Source: an uncultured Campylobacter sp. (GTDB taxonomy: Bacteria; Campylobacterota; Campylobacteria; Campylobacterales; Campylobacteraceae). From it: a stretch of DNA of 15,406 nt. Made by a program: the position numbers and the translations under genes. The stretch spans positions 1 to 15,406 of the forward strand of contig CALEHZ010000322.1 of the NCBI GenBank assembly GCA_937875715.1, given 5' to 3'. Numbering within the stretch: position 1 is the first letter of the stretch; each line of letters opens with the position of its first letter. Shown piece after piece: positions 7,681-15,406 of this stretch. The notes below the pieces were generated by a model. The model searched no databases and was not told the DNA's origin. It saw only the letters and a program-made list of their open reading frames with translations.

Positions 7681-8076
7681 ATGAAAGTTTTAGGGAATAT
7701 TTTACATCTTGCGAATTCAAATAAACTAATTGTAAAAACAAATAAAACTCCACCTGCTGGTGCTTTTGTTTTTACTAATGATAAAAATAAAATTGGTAGA
7801 GTTAGTGGTGTTTTTGGACCAGTAAAAAGTCCCTATGTGTCTGTAAATATTTATAAATCCATTAATAAAAGAGATCTTGAAAATAGATGTGGTGAAAAAT
7901 TATTTGTTTCTACTAAAAAAGAAACTAAGCAATTTAAAAAATCTAAATCTTCTAATAATCCTAAGAAATCTAGAAATCAAAATAAATCTAAAGGAAATAG
8001 AAGAAGAAAAAATAAGTCTTCTAATAGGAATATGAAAAATAAGTCTTCTAATAAGAAGAACAATATAAAAAAATAA
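7681..8076 (+). CDS. gar1: H/ACA ribonucleoprotein subunit Gar1
   Basis: Gar1 is a subunit of archaeal H/ACA guide RNPs, which convert uridine to pseudouridine in rRNA. It contacts Cbf5 and aids substrate turnover. The 131-residue protein begins [10 protein letters not shown] and carries the conserved [18 protein letters not shown] (38-55), the core of the Gar1 barrel, ending near residue 78. Residues 79-131 are a Lys/Asn/Ser/Arg-rich tail with a repeated KNKSSN unit. Such a tail replaces the RGG tails of eukaryotic Gar1 and probably binds RNA. I chose the ATG at 7681; an in-frame TTG at 7669 is possible but adds only four residues. tfb follows directly, a pairing I recall from other archaea. 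Confidence 0.93.
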   Translation: MKVLGNILHLANSNKLIVKTNKTPPAGAFVFTNDKNKIGRVSGVFGPVKSPYVSVNIYKSINKRDLENRCGEKLFVSTKKETKQFKKSKSSNNPKKSRNQNKSKGNRRRKNKSSNRNMKNKSSNKKNNIKK

Positions 8077-8153
8077 ATGGAGATGGTAACACGGTAAAAA
8101 AATCCCAAAATGAGGTTAATGAATCTCAAAATAATATCTCTGGAAAAGAAATT

Positions 8154-9086
8154 ATGCAACACGATGTTTCTGCTACTGAAAAACAAACAAAATGTCCGGA
8201 ATGTGGATCTGAAGAATTGATTGGTGATTATGAAAGAGCAGAAGTTGTTTGTGCTAATTGTGGTTTAGTTATTGATGAAAATCTTGTAGATATGGGTCCA
8301 GAATGGAGAGCATTTGATCATGAGCAAAGAGATAAACGTACAAGAGTAGGAGCTCCAATTACTTATACTATTCATGATAAAGGTTTAAGTACTATGATTG
8401 ATTGGAGGAATAAAGATATTTATGGGAGAGATATTCCTGCAAGAAATAGGGCTCAATGGTATCGTTTAAGAAAATGGCAAAGAAAAATTAGAATTTCTGG
8501 TGCAACTGAAAGAAATTTAGCATTTGCATTAAGTGAATTAGATAGGGATTCTTCAAGATTAGGTCTTCCAAGAAGTGTAAGGGAAGCTGCTTCTGTTATT
8601 TATAGAAGTGCTGTAGAAAACAAACTTATCCGTGGTAGAAGTATTGAAGGAGTCGTTGCTGCTTCATTATATGCTGCATGTAGACAATGTAAAGTACCTC
8701 GTACTTTAGATGAAATTGCAGAAGTTTCAAGAGTAACTAAAAAAGAAGTTGGAAGAACTTACAGATTTTTAACTAGAGAATTAAATATTAAATTACCTCC
8801 TACTTCTCCTGTAGATTATGTTCCAAGATTTGCAAGTGAATTGGGTTTATCTGGTGAAGTTCAATCTAAATCTATTGAGATTATCGAAAAAGCAATGGAA
8901 AAAGGTTTAACTTCTGGTAGAGGTCCAACTGGTGTAGCTGCTGCTGCATTATACATTGCATCTGTGCTTTTAGGTGAACGTAAAACACAAAGAGATGTTG
9001 CAGAAATAGCTGGTGTAACTGAAGTTACTATCAGAAACAGATATAAAGAATTAACTGAACAACTCGAAATGGGAGTTACATTATAA
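8154..9086 (+). CDS. tfb: Transcription initiation factor IIB (TFB)
   Basis: TFB bridges the TATA-binding protein on promoter DNA to archaeal RNA polymerase and helps select the start site. The 310-residue protein has the N-terminal zinc ribbon (Cys14, Cys17, Cys33, Cys36). A B-reader/linker region follows ([19 protein letters not shown], 48-66), then two cyclin-like repeats at about 115-205 and 215-305. The second repeat carries a recognition helix [17 protein letters not shown]. The ATG at 8154 has only a weak GGA-type site upstream. The frame stays open back into the gar1 end, and a better Shine-Dalgarno (GGAG at 8079) lies about 70 nt upstream without a standard start codon after it. Some N-terminal residues may therefore be missing from this call. 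It lies 77 nt after gar1 and is probably co-transcribed. Confidence 0.96.
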   Translation: MQHDVSATEKQTKCPECGSEELIGDYERAEVVCANCGLVIDENLVDMGPEWRAFDHEQRDKRTRVGAPITYTIHDKGLSTMIDWRNKDIYGRDIPARNRAQWYRLRKWQRKIRISGATERNLAFALSELDRDSSRLGLPRSVREAASVIYRSAVENKLIRGRSIEGVVAASLYAACRQCKVPRTLDEIAEVSRVTKKEVGRTYRFLTRELNIKLPPTSPVDYVPRFASELGLSGEVQSKSIEIIEKAMEKGLTSGRGPTGVAAAALYIASVLLGERKTQRDVAEIAGVTEVTIRNRYKELTEQLEMGVTL

Positions 9087-9108
9087 ATTAATTAATGTCT
9101 AATTTTAG

Positions 9109-9136
9109 GTTAAATAATTTAACAATTATTTTTTAC
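9109..9136 (+). terminator. Possible terminator after tfb
   Basis: GTTAAAT and ATTTAAC form a 7-bp inverted repeat around a single A (9109-9123), followed by TTTTTT at 9129-9134. It lies in the convergent spacer between tfb and the minus-strand glycosyltransferase gene. The rest of that spacer, to 9242, is only T-rich. The stem is short and all A/T apart from its end pair. Confidence 0.35.
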
Positions 9137-9242
9137 ATCTATAATTAGTTTTTTATTATTTTTTTATAAATATCTTTATCTTTTAAATTTTTGAATATCT
9201 TTAATTTTAGTTTTTTTTATTTAAATTTGTCTTATTTTGAAT

Positions 9243-11123
9243 CTAATTTTTAGCATATTTTTGAATACTTTCTTCTATATCTTCTAAAATAGCTTTATTA
9301 TCATATTGTTTGTAATTTTTAAGATTTTCTTTGTATACATCTAATTTTTTAAGAAATTCTTTAATATTTTTTCCATTTAAGCTTTTATGCATTTCACCGT
9401 ATCCTAATTTATCAACATAGAAACCATTTAGTATTTGTTCAAAGTTTTTCTTAGCTGGTGTTGAGTAAACTGGTTTTTTGAGATAAATAGCTTCACTAAT
9501 CATAGTAAAACCACCATTTACAATAATAGCTTTTGCAGTTCTCATATCTTCATATATTTGGTCTTCATTGAATTTCCTATAAGTTAAGTTTTTGTCTTTT
9601 ATATCTTTATTAAACCCATAAAGAATGAATTCTTCATTTATCTCTTTTAATTCTTCCATAAGATTGATACTAGTTTTGCTTGTTTGATAAACTAAAATAT
9701 GTTTTCCTTCTTCTGATTTTAAATTTAATATTTCTTTTCTAAGAACTGGCGGATAAATTGCACTTTTTTGTGGATGTTTCAAGGGAGGGTAAAAAAAACT
9801 TGTCATAATATATCTTTCTGGTCTTAATATATATGCTCTTGCTACTGCTTTTGCAGTTACCATATCAATTCTATGATGTTCAGGATATTCATATTCAGTT
9901 TCTGCAAGCATATGTATATTATCCACACTTATTAGGGGGATTTTTAATATATTACTTACCATACTAGAATAATTTTCAAAATCAGAAATTATTATGTTTG
10001 GGTTCAATTCTTTAGCTTTTTTATATAAAACATTATATCCTTCCTTTAGATTTGTTGGATTAGTTTTTAATGCTTTAAAGAATGTTTTTTTAGTTCGTAC
10101 AGTATTATTTTCATAAACTGTATTAAATCCACCTATTTCAAAGACATTTTCAAATTTTGAGTTTAAATATTCATAAGCTCTATCACTTGAAAAGATATAA
10201 ACGTCGTGTTTTTTGGTAAGTTCTTCAAGGATAACACCACTTCTTATGGCATGTCCCATTCCTTCTCCACAAACTGAATAAAATACTTTTTTTCTTCTTG
10301 AATCTATTAAATTTTCTTCTTTTTGGATTTTATTATTTTCTTTATCTATTTTGATTTTATTATTTTCTTTTTGGATTTTGTTATTTGTTTCTGATAGTGT
10401 TGATATTTTTAGTTTTTTATTATCATTATGGCCAAAATTATAATTTAAATCCTTAGCAGAGGTTCGTTTTCCTCTAAAATCATTGTATGTACTTTTTCCA
10501 TATTGTTTTAAGAGAGTATATAATCCTTCTTCTTCAAGTCTTCTAGTTGATACTCCGATTTTTGCAGTTCTAAGTACTTTAAATTTTTCTATATTTGCTA
10601 ATCTTTCTATATAATCAGTATCTTCACCAAAATCTAAATTCTCATTAAATCCATTGCATAGTTCATGTAATGATTTTTTAGCTATTATTCCATAGCAACC
10701 TGCACCATGAGGTTTGATATTTTCAACAGAAATCATAAACCAATTTGCTAAGTTATGAAGAAAAATATCTCTTGTTTTCTCAGAAAGAGGTGTCATTTGT
10801 GTAATACCAATTCCTAAATTTTTTTCTTCAAATTCTCTAACAACTTTTTTAATATAATTTGGTGTAAGCTCTAAATCAGAATCTAAAAATAAAAGTAATT
10901 CTCCTTTTGCTATTTTTGCACCATTATTTCTTCCAATTCCTGGTAGGCCTCCTTCAACTAATTTTGCACCATATTTAATAGCTATTTCTTTTGTATTATC
11001 TGTTGAATTTGCATCAGCTACAATAACTTCATAATCTGTAAAATCTTGTTTTTTAATACTTTCAAGTAGTTTTGGCAAGTATTCCTCTTCGTTGTAAGTT
11101 GGTATGATAATACTTATTTTCAT
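9243..11123 (-). CDS. Fused glycosyltransferase: GT2 domain plus MJ1255/GT28-like domain
   Basis: This is a 626-residue, two-enzyme fusion. Residues 1-225 are a GT-A family 2 transferase. It opens with SIIIPTYNEEEYLPKLLESI, followed by VADANSTDNT (Asp37), the metal-binding DSD at 81-83, and GEDTDYIERL (167-176) as the acceptor or base region. Residues 226-275 are an Asn/Lys-rich linker with three ENNKI-type repeats. Residues 278-626 are a GT-B domain resembling MJ1255 (TIGR00661) and the MurG/GT28 fold: VCGEGMGHA at 284-292 and the donor-binding NGGFTMISEAIYLKKP at 536-551. It has no membrane helix, so it probably acts on the cytoplasmic face, building a surface glycan or glycolipid. Sugars are unknown. 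GAGGAAA sits 8 nt before the ATG at 11123. It lies 127 nt downstream of the membrane-protein gene, on the same strand. Confidence 0.85.
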   Translation of the reverse strand: MKISIIIPTYNEEEYLPKLLESIKKQDFTDYEVIVADANSTDNTKEIAIKYGAKLVEGGLPGIGRNNGAKIAKGELLLFLDSDLELTPNYIKKVVREFEEKNLGIGITQMTPLSEKTRDIFLHNLANWFMISVENIKPHGAGCYGIIAKKSLHELCNGFNENLDFGEDTDYIERLANIEKFKVLRTAKIGVSTRRLEEEGLYTLLKQYGKSTYNDFRGKRTSAKDLNYNFGHNDNKKLKISTLSETNNKIQKENNKIKIDKENNKIQKEENLIDSRRKKVFYSVCGEGMGHAIRSGVILEELTKKHDVYIFSSDRAYEYLNSKFENVFEIGGFNTVYENNTVRTKKTFFKALKTNPTNLKEGYNVLYKKAKELNPNIIISDFENYSSMVSNILKIPLISVDNIHMLAETEYEYPEHHRIDMVTAKAVARAYILRPERYIMTSFFYPPLKHPQKSAIYPPVLRKEILNLKSEEGKHILVYQTSKTSINLMEELKEINEEFILYGFNKDIKDKNLTYRKFNEDQIYEDMRTAKAIIVNGGFTMISEAIYLKKPVYSTPAKKNFEQILNGFYVDKLGYGEMHKSLNGKNIKEFLKKLDVYKENLKNYKQYDNKAILEDIEESIQKYAKN

Positions 11124-11250
11124 AGAATTTCCTCGATTTCTATTATTTTATATTTTAATTTATTTTTAAGTTTTTAGCTATTATTTTATTATATCCCTAT
11201 TTAATTTATTATTTTTTAGCATTAGTTATTTTTTATTTTATTTTATTTTA

Positions 11251-12426
11251 TTAAAGTGGGGTATGTTTGTTAATATATGAATATATGTTCCATGTTAACG
11301 AATAACTATCACATTTTCCACTTAGTTTTTGACCTAAATTATTTAATAATTCCATTTCATTATATTCGTTTGAAATGTAAACTACTGTTTTATTTTCTCC
11401 ATATTTTATATTTAATACATTATAATGACTTAAATCAATATTTTCTTTAAGGTTGTATATATCAAGTTCATAACATTCATCATTTGCACCATAAATAGCT
11501 ATTGAAAATCTTAAAATTATTATAAAGATTAATATTAAGTGAGGACTCCAAATTTTCCAAAATTTTTTAGATTTTTCATTAATTTTGAAGTTTTGTTTTA
11601 TATTTTTAATATTAAAAATTAGATATTTCTTAAATTTAGTACTTTTTAAGCTTAATTTTTTAAATAAAGAATTTTTAGAATTTTCTAAGAAATCATCAGT
11701 TAAATCATTTAAAATGTCTTCATTTAATAAAATAATTAATATTCCATAGATTCCACCTATTGTTGGTGTTGCAAAGAAACCTCCATCAATTATTCCTATT
11801 ATTCCAATAGTTGATGTAAATGCAAGAAATAGTCTCGGAATCATTTTGCGGTTTTGAAGAGATCCAATCATAATAATGTATAATATTGGAATTAATATAA
11901 ATAAATAATTTGCAATTTCTGGAGTATATATTGATAATGAACTTCCTGTGTGAATTCCTGTAGGAATATAAGTTAACACTTTGGATAATATTATTCCGAA
12001 TAGTGATTTGTAAATATGGGAATGTAGTAAACTTGTTGTAGTTAAGTTAGGGTTTGCTGCAACAAAAATATTATTTAGATTAGTTCCTATTAAGTATCTA
12101 AGATAAATCTCTAGAACTAATCCTAAAATAGTTATAATAAAAAATAAATATAATGATAATTTTAAGTAGAGATAATTTGATTTAAATTTTTTAGGGATGT
12201 TTAATGATTTAAATTTTTTATAATTTTTTTCATTATCAAGTGTTGTGGATAAAATGAGAGTTATTCCAAATAAAATAAAAAATAGAATATCTTTACCTTT
12301 AGATGATCCCATGAGTATGGGTTGAGTAAATGGTCTTATTATTAAATCTAATTGTGTTGGGATAAATAGGATAATCCCAATGATTATCATAAAAAAACCG
12401 AATATTCTATAATTATTTATTTTCAT
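11251..12426 (-). CDS. Multispanning membrane protein of unknown function
   Basis: I do not recognise this 391-residue family. Likely membrane helices lie at about 8-28, 46-62, 88-110, 138-153, 171-189, 205-234 (one or two passes) and 294-312. A basic cytoplasmic-looking stretch (256-290) precedes the last helix. A hydrophilic C-terminal domain of about 80 residues with two cysteines (Cys318, Cys372) follows, probably outside the membrane. A glycine-rich turn, IIDGGFFATPTIGG (212-225), is the most motif-like part. The start at 12426 has an excellent AAGGAG 5 nt upstream. Its place ahead of the glycosyltransferase gene suggests a surface-glycan or lipid-linked role, but this is context only. 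It could equally be an unrelated archaeal membrane protein. Confidence 0.75.
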   Translation of the reverse strand: MKINNYRIFGFFMIIIGIILFIPTQLDLIIRPFTQPILMGSSKGKDILFFILFGITLILSTTLDNEKNYKKFKSLNIPKKFKSNYLYLKLSLYLFFIITILGLVLEIYLRYLIGTNLNNIFVAANPNLTTTSLLHSHIYKSLFGIILSKVLTYIPTGIHTGSSLSIYTPEIANYLFILIPILYIIMIGSLQNRKMIPRLFLAFTSTIGIIGIIDGGFFATPTIGGIYGILIILLNEDILNDLTDDFLENSKNSLFKKLSLKSTKFKKYLIFNIKNIKQNFKINEKSKKFWKIWSPHLILIFIIILRFSIAIYGANDECYELDIYNLKENIDLSHYNVLNIKYGENKTVVYISNEYNEMELLNNLGQKLSGKCDSYSLTWNIYSYINKHTPL

Positions 12427-12463
12427 TTTATCTCCTTAGTGTATTATTGAGAATATAATTGAC

Positions 12464-12474
12464 TATATAAATTT
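12464..12474 (-). promoter_or_regulatory. Archaeal TATA box for the minus-strand membrane-protein gene
   Basis: On the minus strand this reads AAATTTATATA, the archaeal TATA-box pattern, with ACT just upstream. It lies 38 nt from the ATG at 12426, which predicts a short leader carrying the AAGGAG site. The remainder of this divergent spacer (to 12615) has two TATTTATAGT repeats at about 12511 and 12539. One of them, or the TATATTTAT at 12558-12566, could serve the plus-strand permease gene. Confidence 0.5.
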
Positions 12475-12615
12475 AGTTATGTTTATTATCTATTAAATAT
12501 ATTAATTAAATATTTATAGTCTTTATTATTAAGTAATATATTTATAGTTTTAATTAATATATTTATTTTTAAAGAAATATAATTAATCTTAAGCAATAAA
12601 TTTGAGGCCATAAAA

Positions 12616-13452
12616 ATGTATTATTTTACTTTTTACATTGGATTAATTTTAATAGGTATTTTTTCAGGATTTGTATCTGGTTTGTTAGGTGTTGGTGGAG
12701 GATTTTTAATGGTTCCTTTACAATATTTTCTTTTAAACTCAGTAGGTATAGATTCTTCATTAGCTATGGTTACATCAGTAGCTACAAGCTTAGCTATTAT
12801 TATTCCTACAGCATTATCTGGGGCTTATAGGCATCAAAAAGCTAATAAATCAATTGTGAAACCCGCTATGGGTTTGGGAATTTTTGGTATTTGTGGTAGT
12901 TTCTTAGGTGGATTAATTGCAGTTTATATTCCAGTTAAAATATTACAAACTATATTCTCTATTTTACTTATTCTTGTGGCTGTTAATATGGTTAAAGATT
13001 CTTTTAAATCATCAAAATCAGATGATTCTGAAGACAATAATAGAGCAGTACTAAGTTTTAATATTTTTTCTTTAGCTTGTTTGGGATTTTCTGTTGGAAT
13101 TTTATCTGGTTTGTTAGGTGTTGGTGGAGGTGTTTTTATAATCCCTTTATTAACTTTATTATTTGGATTTAAATTAACTAAAGCAATTGGAACATCTTCA
13201 ATATATATATCTTTAACTGCAATTGGAGGAGTTATTTCTTATATTTATTCTGGTTGGGGTGTTAATACTCTTAGTTATTCTTTAGGTTATATTAGTTTAG
13301 TTAATTGGGCTTTAATCGTGTTATTTTCTGTTCCAATGGCATCTTTAGGTGCTAAATATGCATATAATATTTCTGAGAAGAAATTAAAATTAGTTTTTGC
13401 AGTATTAGTATTATTTATTGCATTTAAAATGTTGGGGATTGTTCCAATTTAA
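12616..13452 (+). CDS. TauE/SafE-family membrane permease
   Basis: This 278-residue protein has eight or so membrane helices in two homologous halves, typical of the TauE/SafE (PF01925, formerly DUF81) family. Members export or import small sulfur-containing or organic anions such as sulfite, sulfoacetate or taurine-derived products; the substrate here is not evident. Each half opens with the same motif, SGLLGVGGG, at 21-29 and 164-172, followed by a strongly hydrophobic [FV]-x-x-[VI]PL segment. A Ser/Asp-rich cytoplasmic loop (129-145) joins the halves. GAGG lies 8 nt before the ATG at 12616. It is divergent from the 391-residue membrane protein and monocistronic, with a strong hairpin about 100 nt downstream. 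Confidence 0.9.
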   Translation: MYYFTFYIGLILIGIFSGFVSGLLGVGGGFLMVPLQYFLLNSVGIDSSLAMVTSVATSLAIIIPTALSGAYRHQKANKSIVKPAMGLGIFGICGSFLGGLIAVYIPVKILQTIFSILLILVAVNMVKDSFKSSKSDDSEDNNRAVLSFNIFSLACLGFSVGILSGLLGVGGGVFIIPLLTLLFGFKLTKAIGTSSIYISLTAIGGVISYIYSGWGVNTLSYSLGYISLVNWALIVLFSVPMASLGAKYAYNISEKKLKLVFAVLVLFIAFKMLGIVPI

Positions 13453-13550
13453 TAAAATAAGTAGAATTCATAAAGTAAGTTTTATTATTTATAATTGATT
13501 AAAAATAGGAGATTAGTTTAAACTTATAATTACTTATTAAAATTTAGTTC

Positions 13551-13587
13551 AGATAATTAGTAAAGTATACTAATTATCTAGGTTTTT
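13551..13587 (+). terminator. Perfect 12-bp hairpin terminator
   Basis: AGATAATTAGTA (13551-13562) and TACTAATTATCT (13568-13579) are exact reverse complements around a 5-nt loop. AGG and TTTTT follow. It lies in the 180-nt convergent spacer between the permease and the small zinc-ribbon gene, and may act on both strands. Nothing else is visible in that spacer. Confidence 0.6.
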
Positions 13588-13632
13588 GTAATTTATATTT
13601 TAATATTATAGTTTATTCAATATTTATTCTAT

Positions 13633-13824
13633 TTATTTCAAGAACATGAAATATGCCCAAACAAGAATAAATATAATTATAACTGCAAATAAAATAATTC
13701 TGCTTTTTTTCATTTGATTTTGTCTGTGAACTAATATTTTTTCACAATCTGGAGAACATACTTTCTCATCTAAGGGAATTGGATTTCCACATACTGGACA
13801 ATGTTTATGAGGATCTACAGCCAT
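13633..13824 (-). CDS. Small zinc-ribbon membrane protein (DUF2116-like)
   Basis: This 63-residue protein has an N-terminal zinc ribbon, CPVC at 9-12 and CSPDC at 22-26, followed by a basic stretch (HRQNQMKKSR, 33-42). A single C-terminal membrane helix spans about 43-62. The layout matches DUF2116 / COG4068, small archaeal tail-anchored zinc-ribbon proteins of unknown function, with the ribbon presumably facing the cytoplasm. The start at 13824 is preceded by AAAGGTGA, a strong archaeal ribosome site. It stands alone, convergent with the permease and separated from tatD by an A/T-rich spacer. Confidence 0.85.
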   Translation of the reverse strand: MAVDPHKHCPVCGNPIPLDEKVCSPDCEKILVHRQNQMKKSRIILFAVIIIFILVWAYFMFLK

Positions 13825-13943
13825 CTTTTCACCTTTTTTTTATTTTTAATAATTTTCTTAATAATATTTTATAAAGTTATATTCTAAATTTCTAAAAATC
13901 ATTTTTTATGATTTATATTATTTTTATATATTTATATTTATAT

Positions 13944-14035
13944 ATTTAATTAATTAAATTTATGGTGAGTTTTAAATATTGGAGAATATTTAATTAATTA
14001 AATTTATGGTGAGTTAATTTTAAATATTGAAGAAT
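13944..14035. repeat. Tandem duplication covering the 3' end of tatD
   Basis: Two adjacent copies run from 13944-13987 (44 nt) and 13988-14035 (48 nt). They share ATTTAATTAATTAAATTTAT, then GGTGAGTT and TTTAAATATTG[GA]AGAAT. The second copy has a 4-nt AATT insertion and one G/A change. The second copy includes the last codons and stop of tatD; the first is a non-coding echo of them, so it looks like a slipped duplication of the gene's tail. Confidence 0.7.
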
Positions 14036-14814
14036 TTTTTGGTTGTTTTGGTTACAGAATTTCCAAGATCTTCAATATTCATATTTTTATATTCAGCAAT
14101 TGTTTTTAATATATGAGGTAAATATTTTGGTTTATTTTTATTACTCTTTGGTTTTTTAGGTAAATTTCTTGGAATTAAAAAAGGAGCATCTGTTTCAATC
14201 ATCATTTTTTCTGGAGGAATAATTTTCACTGCTTCTTGTAAAGATTTTCCTCTACGTTCATCACAAATCCAACCAGTTATTCCAATATAACAACCAAGAG
14301 ATAAGTAGTTTTCAGCTTCTTCTTTGGTTCCAGTAAAACAATGTATGACTGATTTTTCTGCCATATGAGGATATGATTCTAAAATTTTAAACATATCTTC
14401 ATGAGCATCTCTTTCATGTAAAAAAAGAGGCATATCTAATTTTTGTGCAAGTTCTATTTGTTTTTTAAACCATTTTCTTTGAATATCTTGGGGGGAATAA
14501 TTTCTATTATAATCAAGACCACATTCTCCAATAGCAACTACACATTTTTCTTTTGAAAATTCTTCTAATTGGGAAATTGTTTTTTCATCACATGTTTTTG
14601 CATCATGGGGATGAACTCCAGATGTTGAAAATAATGTGTCTTTGAACTTATTTTCTTTTATGTAATCTTTTGCATATTTACTTGATTGGATATTAGTTCC
14701 AGTTATTATAAATTTATTAACTCCTACTTTAAAACTTTCTTCTAATAATTCTTTTCGATTTTTATCAAATGATTTATGCATTAAATTAAGTCCAATATCA
14801 ATTAATCCTTCCAT
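14020..14814 (-). CDS. tatD: TatD family metal-dependent hydrolase / DNase
   Basis: This is a 264-residue TIM-barrel metallohydrolase; characterised TatD proteins are 3'-5' exonucleases acting on DNA or RNA in repair and turnover. Motifs in order are IDIGLNL (5-11), TSGVHPHDA (64-72), GECGLDYNRN (96-105, Glu97), FLHERDAHED (131-140, His133), HCFTG (158-162), GITGWICDERRG (178-189) and ETDAPFL (207-213, Asp209). The first motif is DIGLN instead of the HxH found in YcfH/YjjV-type members. As I recall, E. coli TatD itself has DIGVN, along with the same GITGW-x-CDERRG. This is therefore the true TatD subtype, not a generic paralogue. Only a weak AGAGAAGA precedes the ATG at 14814. It has no Tat-transport genes beside it. 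Its 3' end lies in a tandem repeat. Confidence 0.93.
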   Translation of the reverse strand: MEGLIDIGLNLMHKSFDKNRKELLEESFKVGVNKFIITGTNIQSSKYAKDYIKENKFKDTLFSTSGVHPHDAKTCDEKTISQLEEFSKEKCVVAIGECGLDYNRNYSPQDIQRKWFKKQIELAQKLDMPLFLHERDAHEDMFKILESYPHMAEKSVIHCFTGTKEEAENYLSLGCYIGITGWICDERRGKSLQEAVKIIPPEKMMIETDAPFLIPRNLPKKPKSNKNKPKYLPHILKTIAEYKNMNIEDLGNSVTKTTKKFFNI

Positions 14815-14982
14815 TTTATCTTCTCTGATATTTTGGTTATTATATTAATAAGTTAAAATGAATTAAAAATAGTAAAATATAAGTTTAATTTATATTTAAA
14901 AATTTATATGAATACTAAATTTAAACCTATAGATAACTTATTTAAAAGTTTTATTTTTTTAAAATTTAATAAAAGATTCAGC

Positions 14983-15406
14983 TTAGTTATCGGAGATAAC
15001 ACGTGTCCCGATTTTTTCATTATTAATGGCTTTAACAAGGTTTTTAGGTTCATTTCCATTAGCTATTATAGTTTCAAGTGAGGAACGTTTTATCATTTGA
15101 ACTGCAGTCATATCAAAAAATTCATAAGTTCCTGCTTTGACATCTTTATCTTTAATAAAGTCAAGTAAATCAGAAGCACTAATTTCACTTACAAGTTTTG
15201 CATCATCAAATTTATTAGGATCTTTAGTATACATTCCATCAACAGAAGTAAGATTAATTAATAAATCGGCTTTAACATATTCTGCTAAAATAGCTGAAAC
15301 AGCATCAGTACTATGTGCAGGTTCAGTTCCACCCATTACGATGATTTTACCACTTGCAGAGAATTCAAGAGCTTCTTGGAAGTTGTGAGGTACTCTTTGA
15401 TATCCA
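14983..15406 (-). CDS. pyrH: Uridylate (UMP) kinase, 5' end outside the window
   Basis: PyrH phosphorylates UMP to UDP in the cytoplasm, a step of pyrimidine nucleotide synthesis. The frame is open to the right edge, so the gene continues beyond 15406. About 140 C-terminal residues are visible: [13 protein letters not shown]..., [38 protein letters not shown] and [18 protein letters not shown]. These are amino-acid-kinase fold motifs, with T-x-VDG-x-YT-x-DP binding the nucleotide, in the archaeal form of the enzyme. An internal ATG at 15336 is not the start, since conserved sequence continues upstream of it. A 168-nt A/T-rich spacer with no obvious hairpin separates it from tatD on the same strand. 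Confidence 0.9.
   Translation of the reverse strand, partial: GYQRVPHNFQEALEFSASGKIIVMGGTEPAHSTDAVSAILAEYVKADLLINLTSVDGMYTKDPNKFDDAKLVSEISASDLLDFIKDKDVKAGTYEFFDMTAVQMIKRSSLETIIANGNEPKNLVKAINNEKIGTRVISDN

Noticed and set aside
8077..8097. Six-codon upstream frame ATG..TAA between gar1 and tfb
   Set aside because: It is very short, and its first ATG overlaps the GGAG motif; no evidence that it is translated.
12481..12615. Small RNA gene in the divergent spacer
   Set aside because: The sequence is A/T-rich with promoter-like repeats but no stable stem or tRNA-like pattern.
13900..14035. CRISPR-like array in the A/T-rich repeats
   Set aside because: There are only two adjacent copies with no spacers; this is a tandem duplication.

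Overview
The window joins two unrelated genomes. Positions 1 to about 5,860 read as a Campylobacter-type Campylobacterota (Epsilonproteobacteria) chromosome. The evidence is a fliL-acpS pair, a MetK with an atypical glycine loop, and two families I know almost only from Campylobacter (DUF2920, and probably DUF2972). Its intergenic spacers are also full of AATTTTATAAAATTCA-type palindromes. From about 6,030 to the end the sequence reads as a Methanobrevibacter-like methanogenic archaeon: archaeal DnaG primase, Gar1, transcription factor B (TFB), an archaeal UMP kinase, TATA-box-like promoters and very T-rich spacers. Both halves carry core housekeeping genes, so I read the join (about 5,859-6,026) as an assembly or concatenation chimera between two gut microbes, not gene transfer.

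Bacterial half, left to right: the last 20 codons of a possible XRE-type regulator (+); a four-helix membrane protein (-); a DUF2920 alpha/beta-hydrolase (-); then acpS, fliL and metK, all on the minus strand and read in the order metK-fliL-acpS, with fliL and acpS 8 nt apart. On the plus strand, 4554-5780 holds three overlapping reading frames. They look like a single DUF2972-type gene of about 408 codons interrupted by two compensating one-base shifts at short A runs. Spacers at 568-725, 1989-2150, 4308-4553 and 5781-5860 carry the palindromic repeats.

Archaeal half, left to right: dnaG (+) with a strong Shine-Dalgarno and a hairpin terminator; gar1 and tfb (+) close together; a convergent spacer; a fused GT2 plus MJ1255/GT28-like glycosyltransferase (-) and a multispanning membrane protein of unknown function (-), possibly one unit for cell-surface glycan work; a TauE/SafE-family permease (+) with two homologous halves and a 12-bp terminator hairpin; a small zinc-ribbon membrane protein (-); a TatD hydrolase (-) closely resembling the E. 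coli TatD subtype, whose 3' end is tandemly duplicated; and the 3' part of pyrH (-), cut by the window edge.

I saw no tRNA, rRNA, CRISPR array, transposase or integrase. I found no convincing new defence or mobile system. The observations most worth checking are the cross-domain junction, the split DUF2972-type gene, the palindromic repeat family and the fused glycosyltransferase.
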